64,000 nt of DNA from Streptomyces sp. DG1A-41 (GTDB taxonomy: Bacteria; Actinomycetota; Actinomycetes; Streptomycetales; Streptomycetaceae): assembly GCF_037055355.1 (NCBI RefSeq), contig NZ_CP146350.1:3867001-3931000 (forward strand), read 5' to 3'. The translations under genes and the position numbers were made by a program. Shown piece by piece: positions 53,401 to 59,980 of the stretch. The notes under the pieces were generated by a model. The model saw only the letters and a program-made list of their open reading frames with translations, searched no databases and was not told the origin of the DNA. Position 1 is the stretch's first letter, and each line of letters opens with the position of its first letter.

Positions 53401-53509
53401 CCGTCGATCCCCCCGACTCCCCCGACTCCGGCGACTCCGGCGACTCCGCCGAGGAGTCGGTACGCCGCTGCTCCGGTACGCGCGGTACACCGTCCGGTAC
53501 ACCGTCCAT
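50498..53509 (-). CDS. afsR: AfsR-type SARP regulator with NB-ARC and TPR domains
   Basis: A 1003-residue protein close to the length of S. coelicolor AfsR (about 990). An acidic Ser/Pro/Glu N-terminus precedes the SARP winged helix (residues 40-135: LRFGVLGPVRAWRG, LLAALLLREG, LRTYASRLRKVL) and activation domain (145-290). An NB-ARC ATPase follows: Walker A ALAGIGGVGKTTLAVHVA near 345, RRVLVLLDNARDA and GFLPLAIRIAASRLA. TPR repeats fill 640-990. AfsR is activated by Ser/Thr phosphorylation and switches on afsS. AGGGGGA lies upstream of the ATG. The afsS-like gene directly downstream supports orthology over other large SARPs. Confidence 0.85.
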   Translation of the reverse strand: MDGVPDGVPRVPEQRRTDSSAESPESPESGESGGSTARAALRFGVLGPVRAWRGDEPLTTGSPQQRALLAALLLREGRTATAPELIDALWGEEPPSQALAALRTYASRLRKVLDAGVLVSESGGYAIRGLGDGALDLTVAQDLATGAEKARSAGDLCHAREVLRRALALWDGETLAGVPGPYAEAQRVRLEEWRLQLLESRLDMDLEQGCHAEAVSELTALTAAHPLRERLRELLMLALYRSGRQAEALAVYTDTRRLLADELGVDPRPGLSELQQRILQADPGLAEPSSPAPEPTSVPVRPAQLPATVPDFTGRSAFVRELGDILASAEGRVMAVSALAGIGGVGKTTLAVHVAHQARGAFPDGQLYVDLQGAGARAAEPETVLGSFLRALGTADSAIPDSLEERAALYRSVLAGRRVLVLLDNARDAAQVRPLLPGTDGCAALVTSRVRMVDLAGAHLIDLDVMSPDEALALFTKIVGEERVASERKAALDVVAACGFLPLAIRIAASRLAARRTWTVSVLAAKLADERRRLDELQAGDLAVKATFELGYGQLEPAQARAFRLLGLADGPDVSLPAAAAILDLSVEDTEDLLESLVDTSLLESAAPGRYRFHDLVRLYARACAERDELPPSERGAALSRLLDFYLASAAGVYAIERPGDRLVDHLEPTSYPGVRFENRHTAQDWLYAEAICLLACVRQSAGQPDTLPRAIDLLWAAHDLSESGANSREYEATAEALLDAARQFGLARAEARALTTLVNAYHVGGRFERADQEAERAIVLAQEADDLLPVCWARNARGIIALYQNRHEDGEEHLSRAIEHFRALGDRPGEASALCNLSRIHLATGRTQSAVALAQQGIDIYDAMGNSMRGANARYALGLALTQSGELGNAAGRLQEALEVFRDSRQRLWEGMSLFRLAEVDLAARRPAQAAANAEMALTVLRGIGGEWRRGNVLTVLGRALSGIGQTGRAQVCWQEAAAIYEELGSPEAAEVRALLSPVRAA

Positions 53510-53854
53510 GCAGTCCCCCTAGACATCCTGAGCAACCACGCCAGTTTGCCTTGTGCACGGCGGATACGTCAGCCGTGGGAGACACCGATCACAGGGCGAC
53601 GCACGGGAGTCCACAAGGTCCGCACACTCTCTCCGCTTCCGAGGACCGCCCCGCTGTTCGAGGAGCACTGCGGCAGTGTCCGGATGGAGTTGGAGCGATG
53701 GGGCCAGAGGGCAGGCGAGCTCCCCGGGTAAGGGGCCGGCAGGCGCCCGAACGCTCCGGTTCCTGACGAGTGTCTGCCGGGACACGTGCTGCCGTCGCGC
53801 GTCATAGTGGGTCCCGCAGAGCAGGAGTCGGCCCGACGGTGGAGGTGGCGTCCC
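53510..53854. other. gene-free divergent intergenic region
   Basis: This 345-bp stretch separates the afsR-type gene (-) from the SMP-30-type gene (+). It must hold both promoters, but I see no clear -10/-35 pair, repeat, hairpin terminator or credible small gene. GGAGG at 53841-53845 is the ribosome site of the rightward gene. Confidence 0.6.
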
Positions 53855-54781
53855 ATGCCCGGCGAGCAACCGCAGACGTACGAGACCCTCGACGAGCGCT
53901 TCCGGACCGGCCGGTGTCAGGCGGGGGACTCGCGGCTGGAGACGTTGTTCGAGGGGTGCCGGTGGGCCGAGGGGCCGGTGTACGTGCCGGCCGGGCGGTA
54001 TCTGCTGTGGAGCGACATCCCGAACGACCGGCTGCTGCGGTGGGACGAGACCACCGGGTCCGTCGGGGTCTTCCGCACACCCGCCGGGTATCCCAACGGC
54101 AACACCCTGGACGGCCAGGGCCGGCGCATCACCTGCGAGCAGGGCAACCGGCGGGTGACCCGGACCGAGCACGACGGCTCGCTCACCGTGATCGCCGAGC
54201 GGTTCCGGGGAAAGCGGCTCAACAGCCCGAACGACGCCGTCGTGAGGTCCGACGGGTCGGTGTGGTTCTCCGATCCCGAGTTCGGGATCGCGACCGACTA
54301 CGAGGGACACCGCGCGCAGAGCGAGATCGGCGCCCGGAACGTCTACCGCGTGGACCCCCGCAGCGGCGAGGTGCGGCTGGCCGCCGAGGGCTTCCAGGGC
54401 CCCAACGGGCTGGTGTTCTCCCCCGACGAGCGCAAGCTGTACGTGTCGGACAGCGTGGCCAATCGCATCCGCGTCTTCGACGTCCGGCCGGACGGCACCC
54501 TGACCGGCGGTGACGTCTTCGCAGAGTGCCGCAGCGGCAACTTCGACAACATCCGGTTCGACGACCAGGGGCGCCTCTGGGCCGCCGCCATGGACGGCGG
54601 TGTGCACTGCTACGACCCCGACGGCACGCTCCTCGGCCGCATTCTGGTGCCCGGCACCGTCGCCAACATCCGGTTCGGCGGCGCCCGGCGCAACCGGCTG
54701 TTCATCGCGGCCGACAGCACGCTGTACTCCCTCGTCATGTCCGTCACCGGCACCCCGCCGCTGCCGCCGGTCAGCCGCTGA
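53855..54781 (+). CDS. SMP-30/gluconolactonase-family lactonase
   Basis: A 308-residue six-bladed propeller: EGCRWAEGPVYVPAGRYLLW with the metal-binding Glu near 40, NTLDGQGRRITCEQGNRRV near 95, LNSPNDAVVRSDGSVWFSDP near 140 and FQGPNGLVFSPDERKLYVSD near 200. The Glu-Asn-Asp metal set is intact. The family hydrolyses sugar lactones or related esters with divalent metal. GGAGG stands 10 bases before the ATG. It converges with the acyl-CoA ligase gene, overlapping by 11 bases. Confidence 0.9.
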   Translation: MPGEQPQTYETLDERFRTGRCQAGDSRLETLFEGCRWAEGPVYVPAGRYLLWSDIPNDRLLRWDETTGSVGVFRTPAGYPNGNTLDGQGRRITCEQGNRRVTRTEHDGSLTVIAERFRGKRLNSPNDAVVRSDGSVWFSDPEFGIATDYEGHRAQSEIGARNVYRVDPRSGEVRLAAEGFQGPNGLVFSPDERKLYVSDSVANRIRVFDVRPDGTLTGGDVFAECRSGNFDNIRFDDQGRLWAAAMDGGVHCYDPDGTLLGRILVPGTVANIRFGGARRNRLFIAADSTLYSLVMSVTGTPPLPPVSR

Positions 54782-56381
54782 GCAGGCCGTCGCGCAGCGC
54801 CCCCTTCACGACCTTTCCGCTCGCGTTGCGGGGCAGCTCCGCCACGAACTCCACCGTTCTCGGGACCTTGTAGTTCGCCATCTCCCTGCGGGACCAGGCG
54901 ATCAGGTCGTCCGCCGTCACCAGAGCGCCCGGCCGCCGTACGACGTAGGCCCTGCCGACCTCCCCCAGCCGGGCGTCGGGGACGCCGATCACCGCCGCCT
55001 CCGCCACGTCCGGGTGCAGGCCCAGGAGTTGCTCTATCTCCGCGGGGTAGGCGTTGAAGCCACCGACGATGAACATGTCCTTGAGGCGGTCGGTGATGCG
55101 CAGGTTGCCCGCGGCGTCCAGGACGCCGACGTCGCCCGTGCGCAGCCAGCCGTCCTCCGACAGCACCTCGGCGGTGGCCGCCTCGTCCTCGTGGTAGCCG
55201 GTCATGACGTTGAAGCCGCGGACCAGGACCTCGCCCGGCGTGCCGGGTGTCAGGGGCTCGCCCCGGGAGTCCACCACCCGTACCTGTGTGCCGGGGATCG
55301 CGCGGCCCGACGTGGAAGCGATCACCGCCGGGTCGTCGCCGCGCCGGCACATCGTGACGACGCCGCCGGCTTCGGAGAGGCCGTAGGCCGTCAGGACCGT
55401 GTCGACGCCGAGTTCCCCGCGCAGCCGCTCGACGAGTCTCAGCGGCACCACCGCCGCTCCCGTCACCACGAGGCGCAGTGCCGACAGGTCGTGCGCGTCC
55501 CGTGCCGGATGGTCCAGGAGGGACTGGAGGAGGGTCGGGGGGCCGGGAAGCACGGAGACCCGTTCCGCCGCGATGTTGGCCAGGACCGTGTTCACGCCGA
55601 ACACCGGCTGGGGGATCATCGTCACGCCCCGGATCAGGCAGGCGATCACCCCGGCCTTGTAGCCGAAGGTGTGGAAGAACGGGTTGACGATGAGGTAGCG
55701 GTCGCCCCGCGTCAGACCCGCCAGGTCACTCCAGATGTCGTAGGCCCGCAGCGTCTGCGCGTGGGTGATGACCGCGCCCTTCGGGCGGCCCGTCGTGCCC
55801 GAGGTGAAGACGATGTCCGAGGGCCGGGAGCCCTCGACCGCGTCCGCCCGCGCGCGCACCTGTGCCGCCCCGACCGCTTCTCCGCTCGCCAGGAAGTCCT
55901 TCCAGGTGAGGAAGTCGGCCGGGGCGTCCTCGGAGAGGACCACCACGTGCTCCAGGTCCGGCAGGCCGGGCAGCGGGCCGGTGCCCGGTCCCCGTTCCGC
56001 CGCCCTGCGCAGCGACGCCACGTACGACGTGCCGAGGAACGTGCCCGTCACGAACAGCAGTCGGGCTCCGCTGCGGCGCAGGACGTCCGCCGCCTCCGCG
56101 CCCTTGAAACGGGTGTTCAGCGGCACGAGCACCGCGCCCGCCGAGACCGCGCCCAGGGCGCTGACGATCCAGTCGAGGGTGTTCGGCGCCCAGACGCCGA
56201 CCCGGTCGCCCGGCCGGATGCCGTGCGCCAGGCAGGCCGCCGCCGCGCGCTCCACGCGGGCGCCCAGCTCCGCGTAGGTGATCCGGGTACGGCCCTCGAC
56301 GACCGCCTCGACGTCCGCGTACCGCTCGGCGGCCGTCCGCACCAGGCCCGGGATGCTTCCCCACTCCGTATCCGCTCGCAC
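54771..56381 (-). CDS. acyl-CoA synthetase (FadD3-like)
   Basis: A 536-residue ANL-superfamily ligase from GTG 56381, six bases after GGGAGG. Motifs are VFTSGTTGRPKGAVITH near 185, FFHTFGYKAG near 225, YGLSEAGG near 325, GWLRTGDVG near 405 and the C-terminal lysine in RNASGKVVKGAL near 523. It should activate a carboxylic acid to its CoA ester via the adenylate. The layout resembles FadD3, the ligase for steroid ring-derived acids, but substrate cannot be read from sequence. It is divergent from a thiolase-like gene with two operator palindromes between. Confidence 0.9.
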   Translation of the reverse strand: MRADTEWGSIPGLVRTAAERYADVEAVVEGRTRITYAELGARVERAAAACLAHGIRPGDRVGVWAPNTLDWIVSALGAVSAGAVLVPLNTRFKGAEAADVLRRSGARLLFVTGTFLGTSYVASLRRAAERGPGTGPLPGLPDLEHVVVLSEDAPADFLTWKDFLASGEAVGAAQVRARADAVEGSRPSDIVFTSGTTGRPKGAVITHAQTLRAYDIWSDLAGLTRGDRYLIVNPFFHTFGYKAGVIACLIRGVTMIPQPVFGVNTVLANIAAERVSVLPGPPTLLQSLLDHPARDAHDLSALRLVVTGAAVVPLRLVERLRGELGVDTVLTAYGLSEAGGVVTMCRRGDDPAVIASTSGRAIPGTQVRVVDSRGEPLTPGTPGEVLVRGFNVMTGYHEDEAATAEVLSEDGWLRTGDVGVLDAAGNLRITDRLKDMFIVGGFNAYPAEIEQLLGLHPDVAEAAVIGVPDARLGEVGRAYVVRRPGALVTADDLIAWSRREMANYKVPRTVEFVAELPRNASGKVVKGALRDGLLSG

Positions 56382-56405
56382 AGCGCGCCTCCCAAGGCAT
56401 AGGAG

Positions 56406-56447
56406 CTGACTACCCGTCAGATTATCGGTAACCTGACGACCTGTCAG
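56406..56447. promoter_or_regulatory. two CTGACG-N3-CGTCAG-type operators in divergent promoter
   Basis: CTGACT-ACC-CGTCAG at 56406-56420 and CTGACG-ACC-TGTCAG at 56433-56447 each differ from the perfect palindrome at one base. Their starts are 27 bp apart. They lie between the acyl-CoA ligase (starts 56381, -) and the thiolase-like gene (starts 56478, +) and can control both. Confidence 0.78.
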
Positions 56448-56477
56448 CGACCGTTCGGCCCCGGAGGTGCGCGCAGC

Positions 56478-57638
56478 ATGGCAGCAGGATCGGGAGGCCT
56501 CAAGGACGCCACCGCCATCGTCGGCATAGGCCAGACGCCCTTCGCCAAGCGGCTCCCCGAGGACGAGCGCACCCTCGCCTGCCGTGCCGTCCTGGCCGCC
56601 CTCGACGACGCCGGGATCGCGCCCGGCGAGGTCGACGCCCTCGCCTCCTACACCATGGAGGAGACGGACGAGGTGGAGCTGGCGAAGGCCTGCGGCTTCG
56701 GGGACCTCACCTTCTTCAGCAAAGTCGGCTACGGAGGCGGCGGTTCGTGTGCCACCGTCGCCCATCTCGCCGCCGCCGTCGCGACCGGGCAGGCGAGCGT
56801 CGGGGTCGCCTGGCGGTCGCGCAAGCGGGGCAGCGGGCCCCGGCCCTGGACCGACACGGCCGTCCAGCTGCCGACCCCGGCCCAGTGGACCCGGCCGTTC
56901 GGGCTGCTCAGGCCGGTCGACGAGATCGCCATGCTCGCCCGCCGGTACATGCACGAGTACGGGGCCACCCGGGACCACCTGTTCAACGTCGCCCTGGCCT
57001 GCCGCAACCGCGCCAACCAGAACCCCGCCGCGATCATGTACGACCGGCCCCTCACCCGCGAGATGTACATGACGTCCCGCTGGATCAGCGAGCCGCTCTG
57101 TCTCTTCGACAACTGCCTGGAGACGGACGGGGCGCTGGCCTGCGTCGTCGTCTCCGCCGAGCGCGCCCGGGACTGCCGCCGCAAACCCGTCTACGTCCAT
57201 TCCGCCGCCCAGTCGCTCCCCGCCCAGCACCACGGCATGGTCAACTACTGGAACGACGACCCCCTCACCGGACCGGCCTGGACCGCCGCCCGGCACCTGT
57301 GGAAGCACTCCGACCTGACGCCCCAGGACGTGGACGTCGCCCAGATCTACGACGCCTTCACGCCCCTGGTCCTGCTGTCCCTGGAGGGCTACGGCTTCTG
57401 CGGCCGGGGCGAGGGCGGGGCGTTCACCGAGGGCGGGGCGCTGGAGACCGGCGGGCTGCTGCCCGTGAACACCGGCGGGGGCGGACTGTCCGAGGCCTAT
57501 GTGCACGGCTTCAACCTCGTCAACGAAGGGGTGAAGCAGCTGCGCGGGACCAGTACCGCGCAGGTGCCGGGCGCGTCGGCCTGCCTGGTCACGGCGGGCG
57601 AAGACGTGCCCACCTCCGCCCTTCTGCTGAGGAGTTGA
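56478..57638 (+). CDS. thiolase-like lipid-transfer protein (SCP-x/Ltp2 type)
   Basis: A 386-residue thiolase-superfamily protein: AIVGIGQTPFAKRLPEDERT at the start, GGGGSCATVAHLAAAVATGQ with Cys near 91, FGLLRPVDEIAMLARRYMHEYG, DNCLETDGALACVVVSAERA and the final GGGGLSEAYVHGFNLVNEGV. The sequence lacks the classical C-x-G loop and resembles Ltp2-type proteins, which with a DUF35 partner perform retro-aldol cleavage of acyl-CoA side chains. The DUF35 gene follows one base after its stop, which strongly supports a complex. Confidence 0.87.
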   Translation: MAAGSGGLKDATAIVGIGQTPFAKRLPEDERTLACRAVLAALDDAGIAPGEVDALASYTMEETDEVELAKACGFGDLTFFSKVGYGGGGSCATVAHLAAAVATGQASVGVAWRSRKRGSGPRPWTDTAVQLPTPAQWTRPFGLLRPVDEIAMLARRYMHEYGATRDHLFNVALACRNRANQNPAAIMYDRPLTREMYMTSRWISEPLCLFDNCLETDGALACVVVSAERARDCRRKPVYVHSAAQSLPAQHHGMVNYWNDDPLTGPAWTAARHLWKHSDLTPQDVDVAQIYDAFTPLVLLSLEGYGFCGRGEGGAFTEGGALETGGLLPVNTGGGGLSEAYVHGFNLVNEGVKQLRGTSTAQVPGASACLVTAGEDVPTSALLLRS

Positions 57639-57639
57639 C

Positions 57640-58053
57640 ATGCTGCGTCCCGTCACAGACACCGACGGCGCCCCGTTCTGGGAGTACACCGCCCGGGGCG
57701 AGCTCCGTGTCCAGGCCTGTGCCGGCTGCGGTGAGCTCCGCTTCCCGCCCCGGCCCTGCTGCCCGCACTGCCAGTCCTTCGAGGCTGAGTGGCGCCGGGT
57801 GTCCGGCCGGGGCCGTGTCTGGTCGTACGTCGTTCCGCATCCGCCGCTGCTGCCCGGCTACGCCGAGCTGGCGCCGTACAACGTGGTCGTCGTCGAGCTC
57901 GACGAGGCGCCGCGCATCCGGCTCGTCGGCAACCTCGTCGCCGGGCCCGGCAAGCCGGTCAACTCCCTTGCCACGGACCGTCTCCGCATCGGCGCCCGGG
58001 TGCGGGCCGTCTTCGACGACGGACTTCCCCGGTGGGTTCCGGAGCGGTCATGA
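57640..58053 (+). CDS. Zn-ribbon/OB-fold DUF35 protein
   Basis: A 137-residue protein with a rubredoxin-like zinc ribbon near the N-terminus (CAGCGELRFPPRPCCPHC, four Cys) and an OB fold after it (GRGRVWSYVVPHPPLLPGY). DUF35 proteins bind acyl-CoA and partner with thiolase-like or hydratase subunits. AGGAG sits before the ATG. Its stop overlaps the start of the enoyl-CoA hydratase gene (ATGA), so the thiolase-DUF35-hydratase set is one coupled operon. Confidence 0.92.
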   Translation: MLRPVTDTDGAPFWEYTARGELRVQACAGCGELRFPPRPCCPHCQSFEAEWRRVSGRGRVWSYVVPHPPLLPGYAELAPYNVVVVELDEAPRIRLVGNLVAGPGKPVNSLATDRLRIGARVRAVFDDGLPRWVPERS

Positions 58054-58823
58054 GCAGCGTGCTGGTCAGTGCCGACGAGGACAGCGGGGTCGCCGTCGTC
58101 ACCCTCAACCGGCCGGACCGGCTCAACGCCGTCGATCCGGAGATGGCCGGAGAACTCGCCCGCACCTGGCGGGAGTTGCGGTTCGACGACTCCGTGCGGG
58201 CCGTCGTCCTCACCGGCGCCGGCGAACGCGCCTTCTGTACGGGCATCGACCGGGACGCCGTCGTGCCGCAGCCGAACTCGCCGTACGCGCAGGACGATCC
58301 GCTGCTCGTCATCGGGCCGAAGGCGAACGACCTGTGGAAGCCGGTCGTCGCCGCCGTGCGCGGGATGGCCTGCGGAGGCGCCTTCTATCTGCTCGGGGAG
58401 GCGGAGTTCGTGGTCGCCGACACCACCGCCGCCTTCTTCGACCCGCACACCACCTACGGCATGGTCAGCGCCTACGAGTCCGTATTGATGGCGCAGCGCA
58501 TGCCGTACGGGGAGGTCGCGCGGATGGCGCTGATGGGGACGGCCGAGCGGATCTCCGCACGGCGGGCCCACGAGGTCGGGCTGGTGTCGGAACTCGTCGA
58601 GGAGGGCGAGGCGTTGGAGGCGGCGCGTGCGTGCGCCGCCGTCATCGCCGGGTATCCGACCGAGGCCGTACAGGGGACCGTACGGGCACTGTGGGCCGCG
58701 AGCGAGGCGGGGCGGTCCCGGGGCGTCGCACAGGCGCCGCATCTGATCGCGCTCGGGAACGCGACGGGTGAGCGGCAGGCCCGGCTGTTCGCGGGGCGGC
58801 GGCGGGAGTACCGGTTGCGTTGA
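58050..58823 (+). CDS. enoyl-CoA hydratase/isomerase family protein
   Basis: A 257-residue crotonase-fold protein: VAVVTLNRPDRLNAVDPEM, AFCTGIDRDAV near 68 and the oxyanion loop VRGMACGGAFYLLGEAEFVVAD near 108. The second-helix region reads FFDPHTTYGMVSAYESVL. The glutamates usual in hydratases are not clearly in place, so hydration, isomerisation or ring hydrolysis are all possible. It is coupled to the DUF35 gene and presumably acts on the same CoA thioesters. Confidence 0.88.
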   Translation: MSSVLVSADEDSGVAVVTLNRPDRLNAVDPEMAGELARTWRELRFDDSVRAVVLTGAGERAFCTGIDRDAVVPQPNSPYAQDDPLLVIGPKANDLWKPVVAAVRGMACGGAFYLLGEAEFVVADTTAAFFDPHTTYGMVSAYESVLMAQRMPYGEVARMALMGTAERISARRAHEVGLVSELVEEGEALEAARACAAVIAGYPTEAVQGTVRALWAASEAGRSRGVAQAPHLIALGNATGERQARLFAGRRREYRLR

Positions 58824-58878
58824 CGCCGGTTGTGCTGAAGGACCGGTTGCGGCAGGGAATCGTTTACCCGTACACGCG

Positions 58879-58891
58879 TATGCTCGTCGGG
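58879..58891 (+). promoter_or_regulatory. -10 box suggesting a leaderless transcript
   Basis: TATGCT at 58879-58884 ends seven bases before the GTG at 58891, the proposed epoxide hydrolase start, where no ribosome site is present. Transcription would begin at or next to the start codon. No strong -35 box is seen. Confidence 0.4.
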
Positions 58892-59856
58892 TGGTTGAGC
58901 ATCGGATGATCGACGTGAACGGCATACGGCTGCACATCGCGGAACAGGGCGAGGGCCCGCTCGTGGTGCTGCTGCACGGCTTCCCTGAGTCCTGGCACTC
59001 CTGGCGGCACCAGTTCGGGCCGCTGGCCGATGCCGGTTTCCGGGTGGTCGCGCCCGACCAGCGCGGATACGGGCGCAGCGATCACCCCGAGGACGTGGCG
59101 GCGTACAGCATCCTCCACCTGGTGGGGGACGTGGTCGGACTGGTCCACGCGCTGGGCGAGGAGCGGGCGTTCGTCGTCGGACACGACTGGGGAGCGCCGG
59201 TGGCCTGGCACACCGCGCTGCTGCGGCCGGACGTGGTGCGCGGGGTGGCGGGTCTGAGCGTGCCGCCGCCGTTCCGTGGCGCGCAGCCGCCGCTCAGGAC
59301 GATGCGGGAGCGGTTCGACGGGCGGTTCTACTGGAACTACTTCGAGCAGCCCGGGGTCGCCGAGGCCGAGTTCACCGCCGACACCCGCGCCACCCTGCGC
59401 AAGCTGCTGTACTCCGCCTCGGGTGACGCCCCGGGTGCCGGACGCCCCGAGCAGGCCCTGGTCGACTTGGAGCGTGGCTGGCTCGCGGACGCGCCGGACC
59501 CCGAGGTGCTGCCCGAGTGGCTGACCGAGGAAGACCTCGACGCCCTCACCGACAGCTACGCGCGGGGCTTCACCGGCGCGCTCAACTGGTACCGCAACCT
59601 GGACCGCAACTGGGAGCTGACCGCCCCCTGGCAGGGCGCGGTCGTGTCCCCGCCCGCGCTGTACGTGTACGGCGACCGGGACCTGGTTCCGGCCTTCCCG
59701 GGCACGCCCGAACTGATCGAGAGGCTGCCCGAGTCGATGCCCAGCCTGCGCCGGAAGCCGCTCGTGCTGCCGGGCTGCGGCCACTGGACGCAGCAGGAGC
59801 GGCCCGCCGAGGTGAACGAGGCGCTGCTCGACTTCCTGACGGAGCTGCGGGACTGA
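58891..59856 (+). CDS. alpha/beta-hydrolase, epoxide hydrolase type
   Basis: A protein of about 321 residues from GTG 58891 (ATG 58906 is possible). It has the oxyanion HGFPESWHSWRHQ near 30, APDQRGYGRSD near 60, nucleophile Asp in VVGHDWGAPVAWH near 110, the cap-domain tyrosine region LNWYRNLDRNWEL near 235, acid Asp in YGDRDLVPAF and His in PGCGHWTQQE near 300. This is the complete soluble epoxide hydrolase signature. It may detoxify or process an epoxide formed in the neighbouring pathway; its own promoter suggests partial independence. Confidence 0.92.
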   Translation: MVEHRMIDVNGIRLHIAEQGEGPLVVLLHGFPESWHSWRHQFGPLADAGFRVVAPDQRGYGRSDHPEDVAAYSILHLVGDVVGLVHALGEERAFVVGHDWGAPVAWHTALLRPDVVRGVAGLSVPPPFRGAQPPLRTMRERFDGRFYWNYFEQPGVAEAEFTADTRATLRKLLYSASGDAPGAGRPEQALVDLERGWLADAPDPEVLPEWLTEEDLDALTDSYARGFTGALNWYRNLDRNWELTAPWQGAVVSPPALYVYGDRDLVPAFPGTPELIERLPESMPSLRRKPLVLPGCGHWTQQERPAEVNEALLDFLTELRD

Positions 59857-59879
59857 CGCCCTGCTTGGACCAGTCCCTG

Positions 59880-59980
59880 GGGGGCTTCTGATGGATCTCC
59901 GTGGAAGAAGGAGCGGCGTTCGGTGCGTGCTCTCGGCGTGCCGGGCGTCGCGACGCCGCGGAGATCCATCAGAAGCCCCC
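59880..59980. repeat. 25-bp inverted repeat around 51 bp between convergent genes
   Basis: The left arm at 59880-59904 begins GGGGGCTTCTGATGG and is matched, with one mismatch, by the reverse complement of 59956-59980. The 51 bases between have no gene. The right arm abuts the stop codon of the kinase gene. It could serve as a two-way terminator by cruciform or long hairpin, or be a remnant of a small mobile repeat. Confidence 0.88.

Noticed and set aside
50483..53731. Long plus-strand open frame opposite the afsR-type gene
   Set aside because: The minus strand shows full SARP, NB-ARC and TPR signatures. The plus frame has none and is an artefact of high GC content.
59880..59980. Inverted repeat as the ends of an insertion sequence
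   Set aside because: Only 51 bases lie between the arms, there is no transposase fragment and no target duplication is visible.
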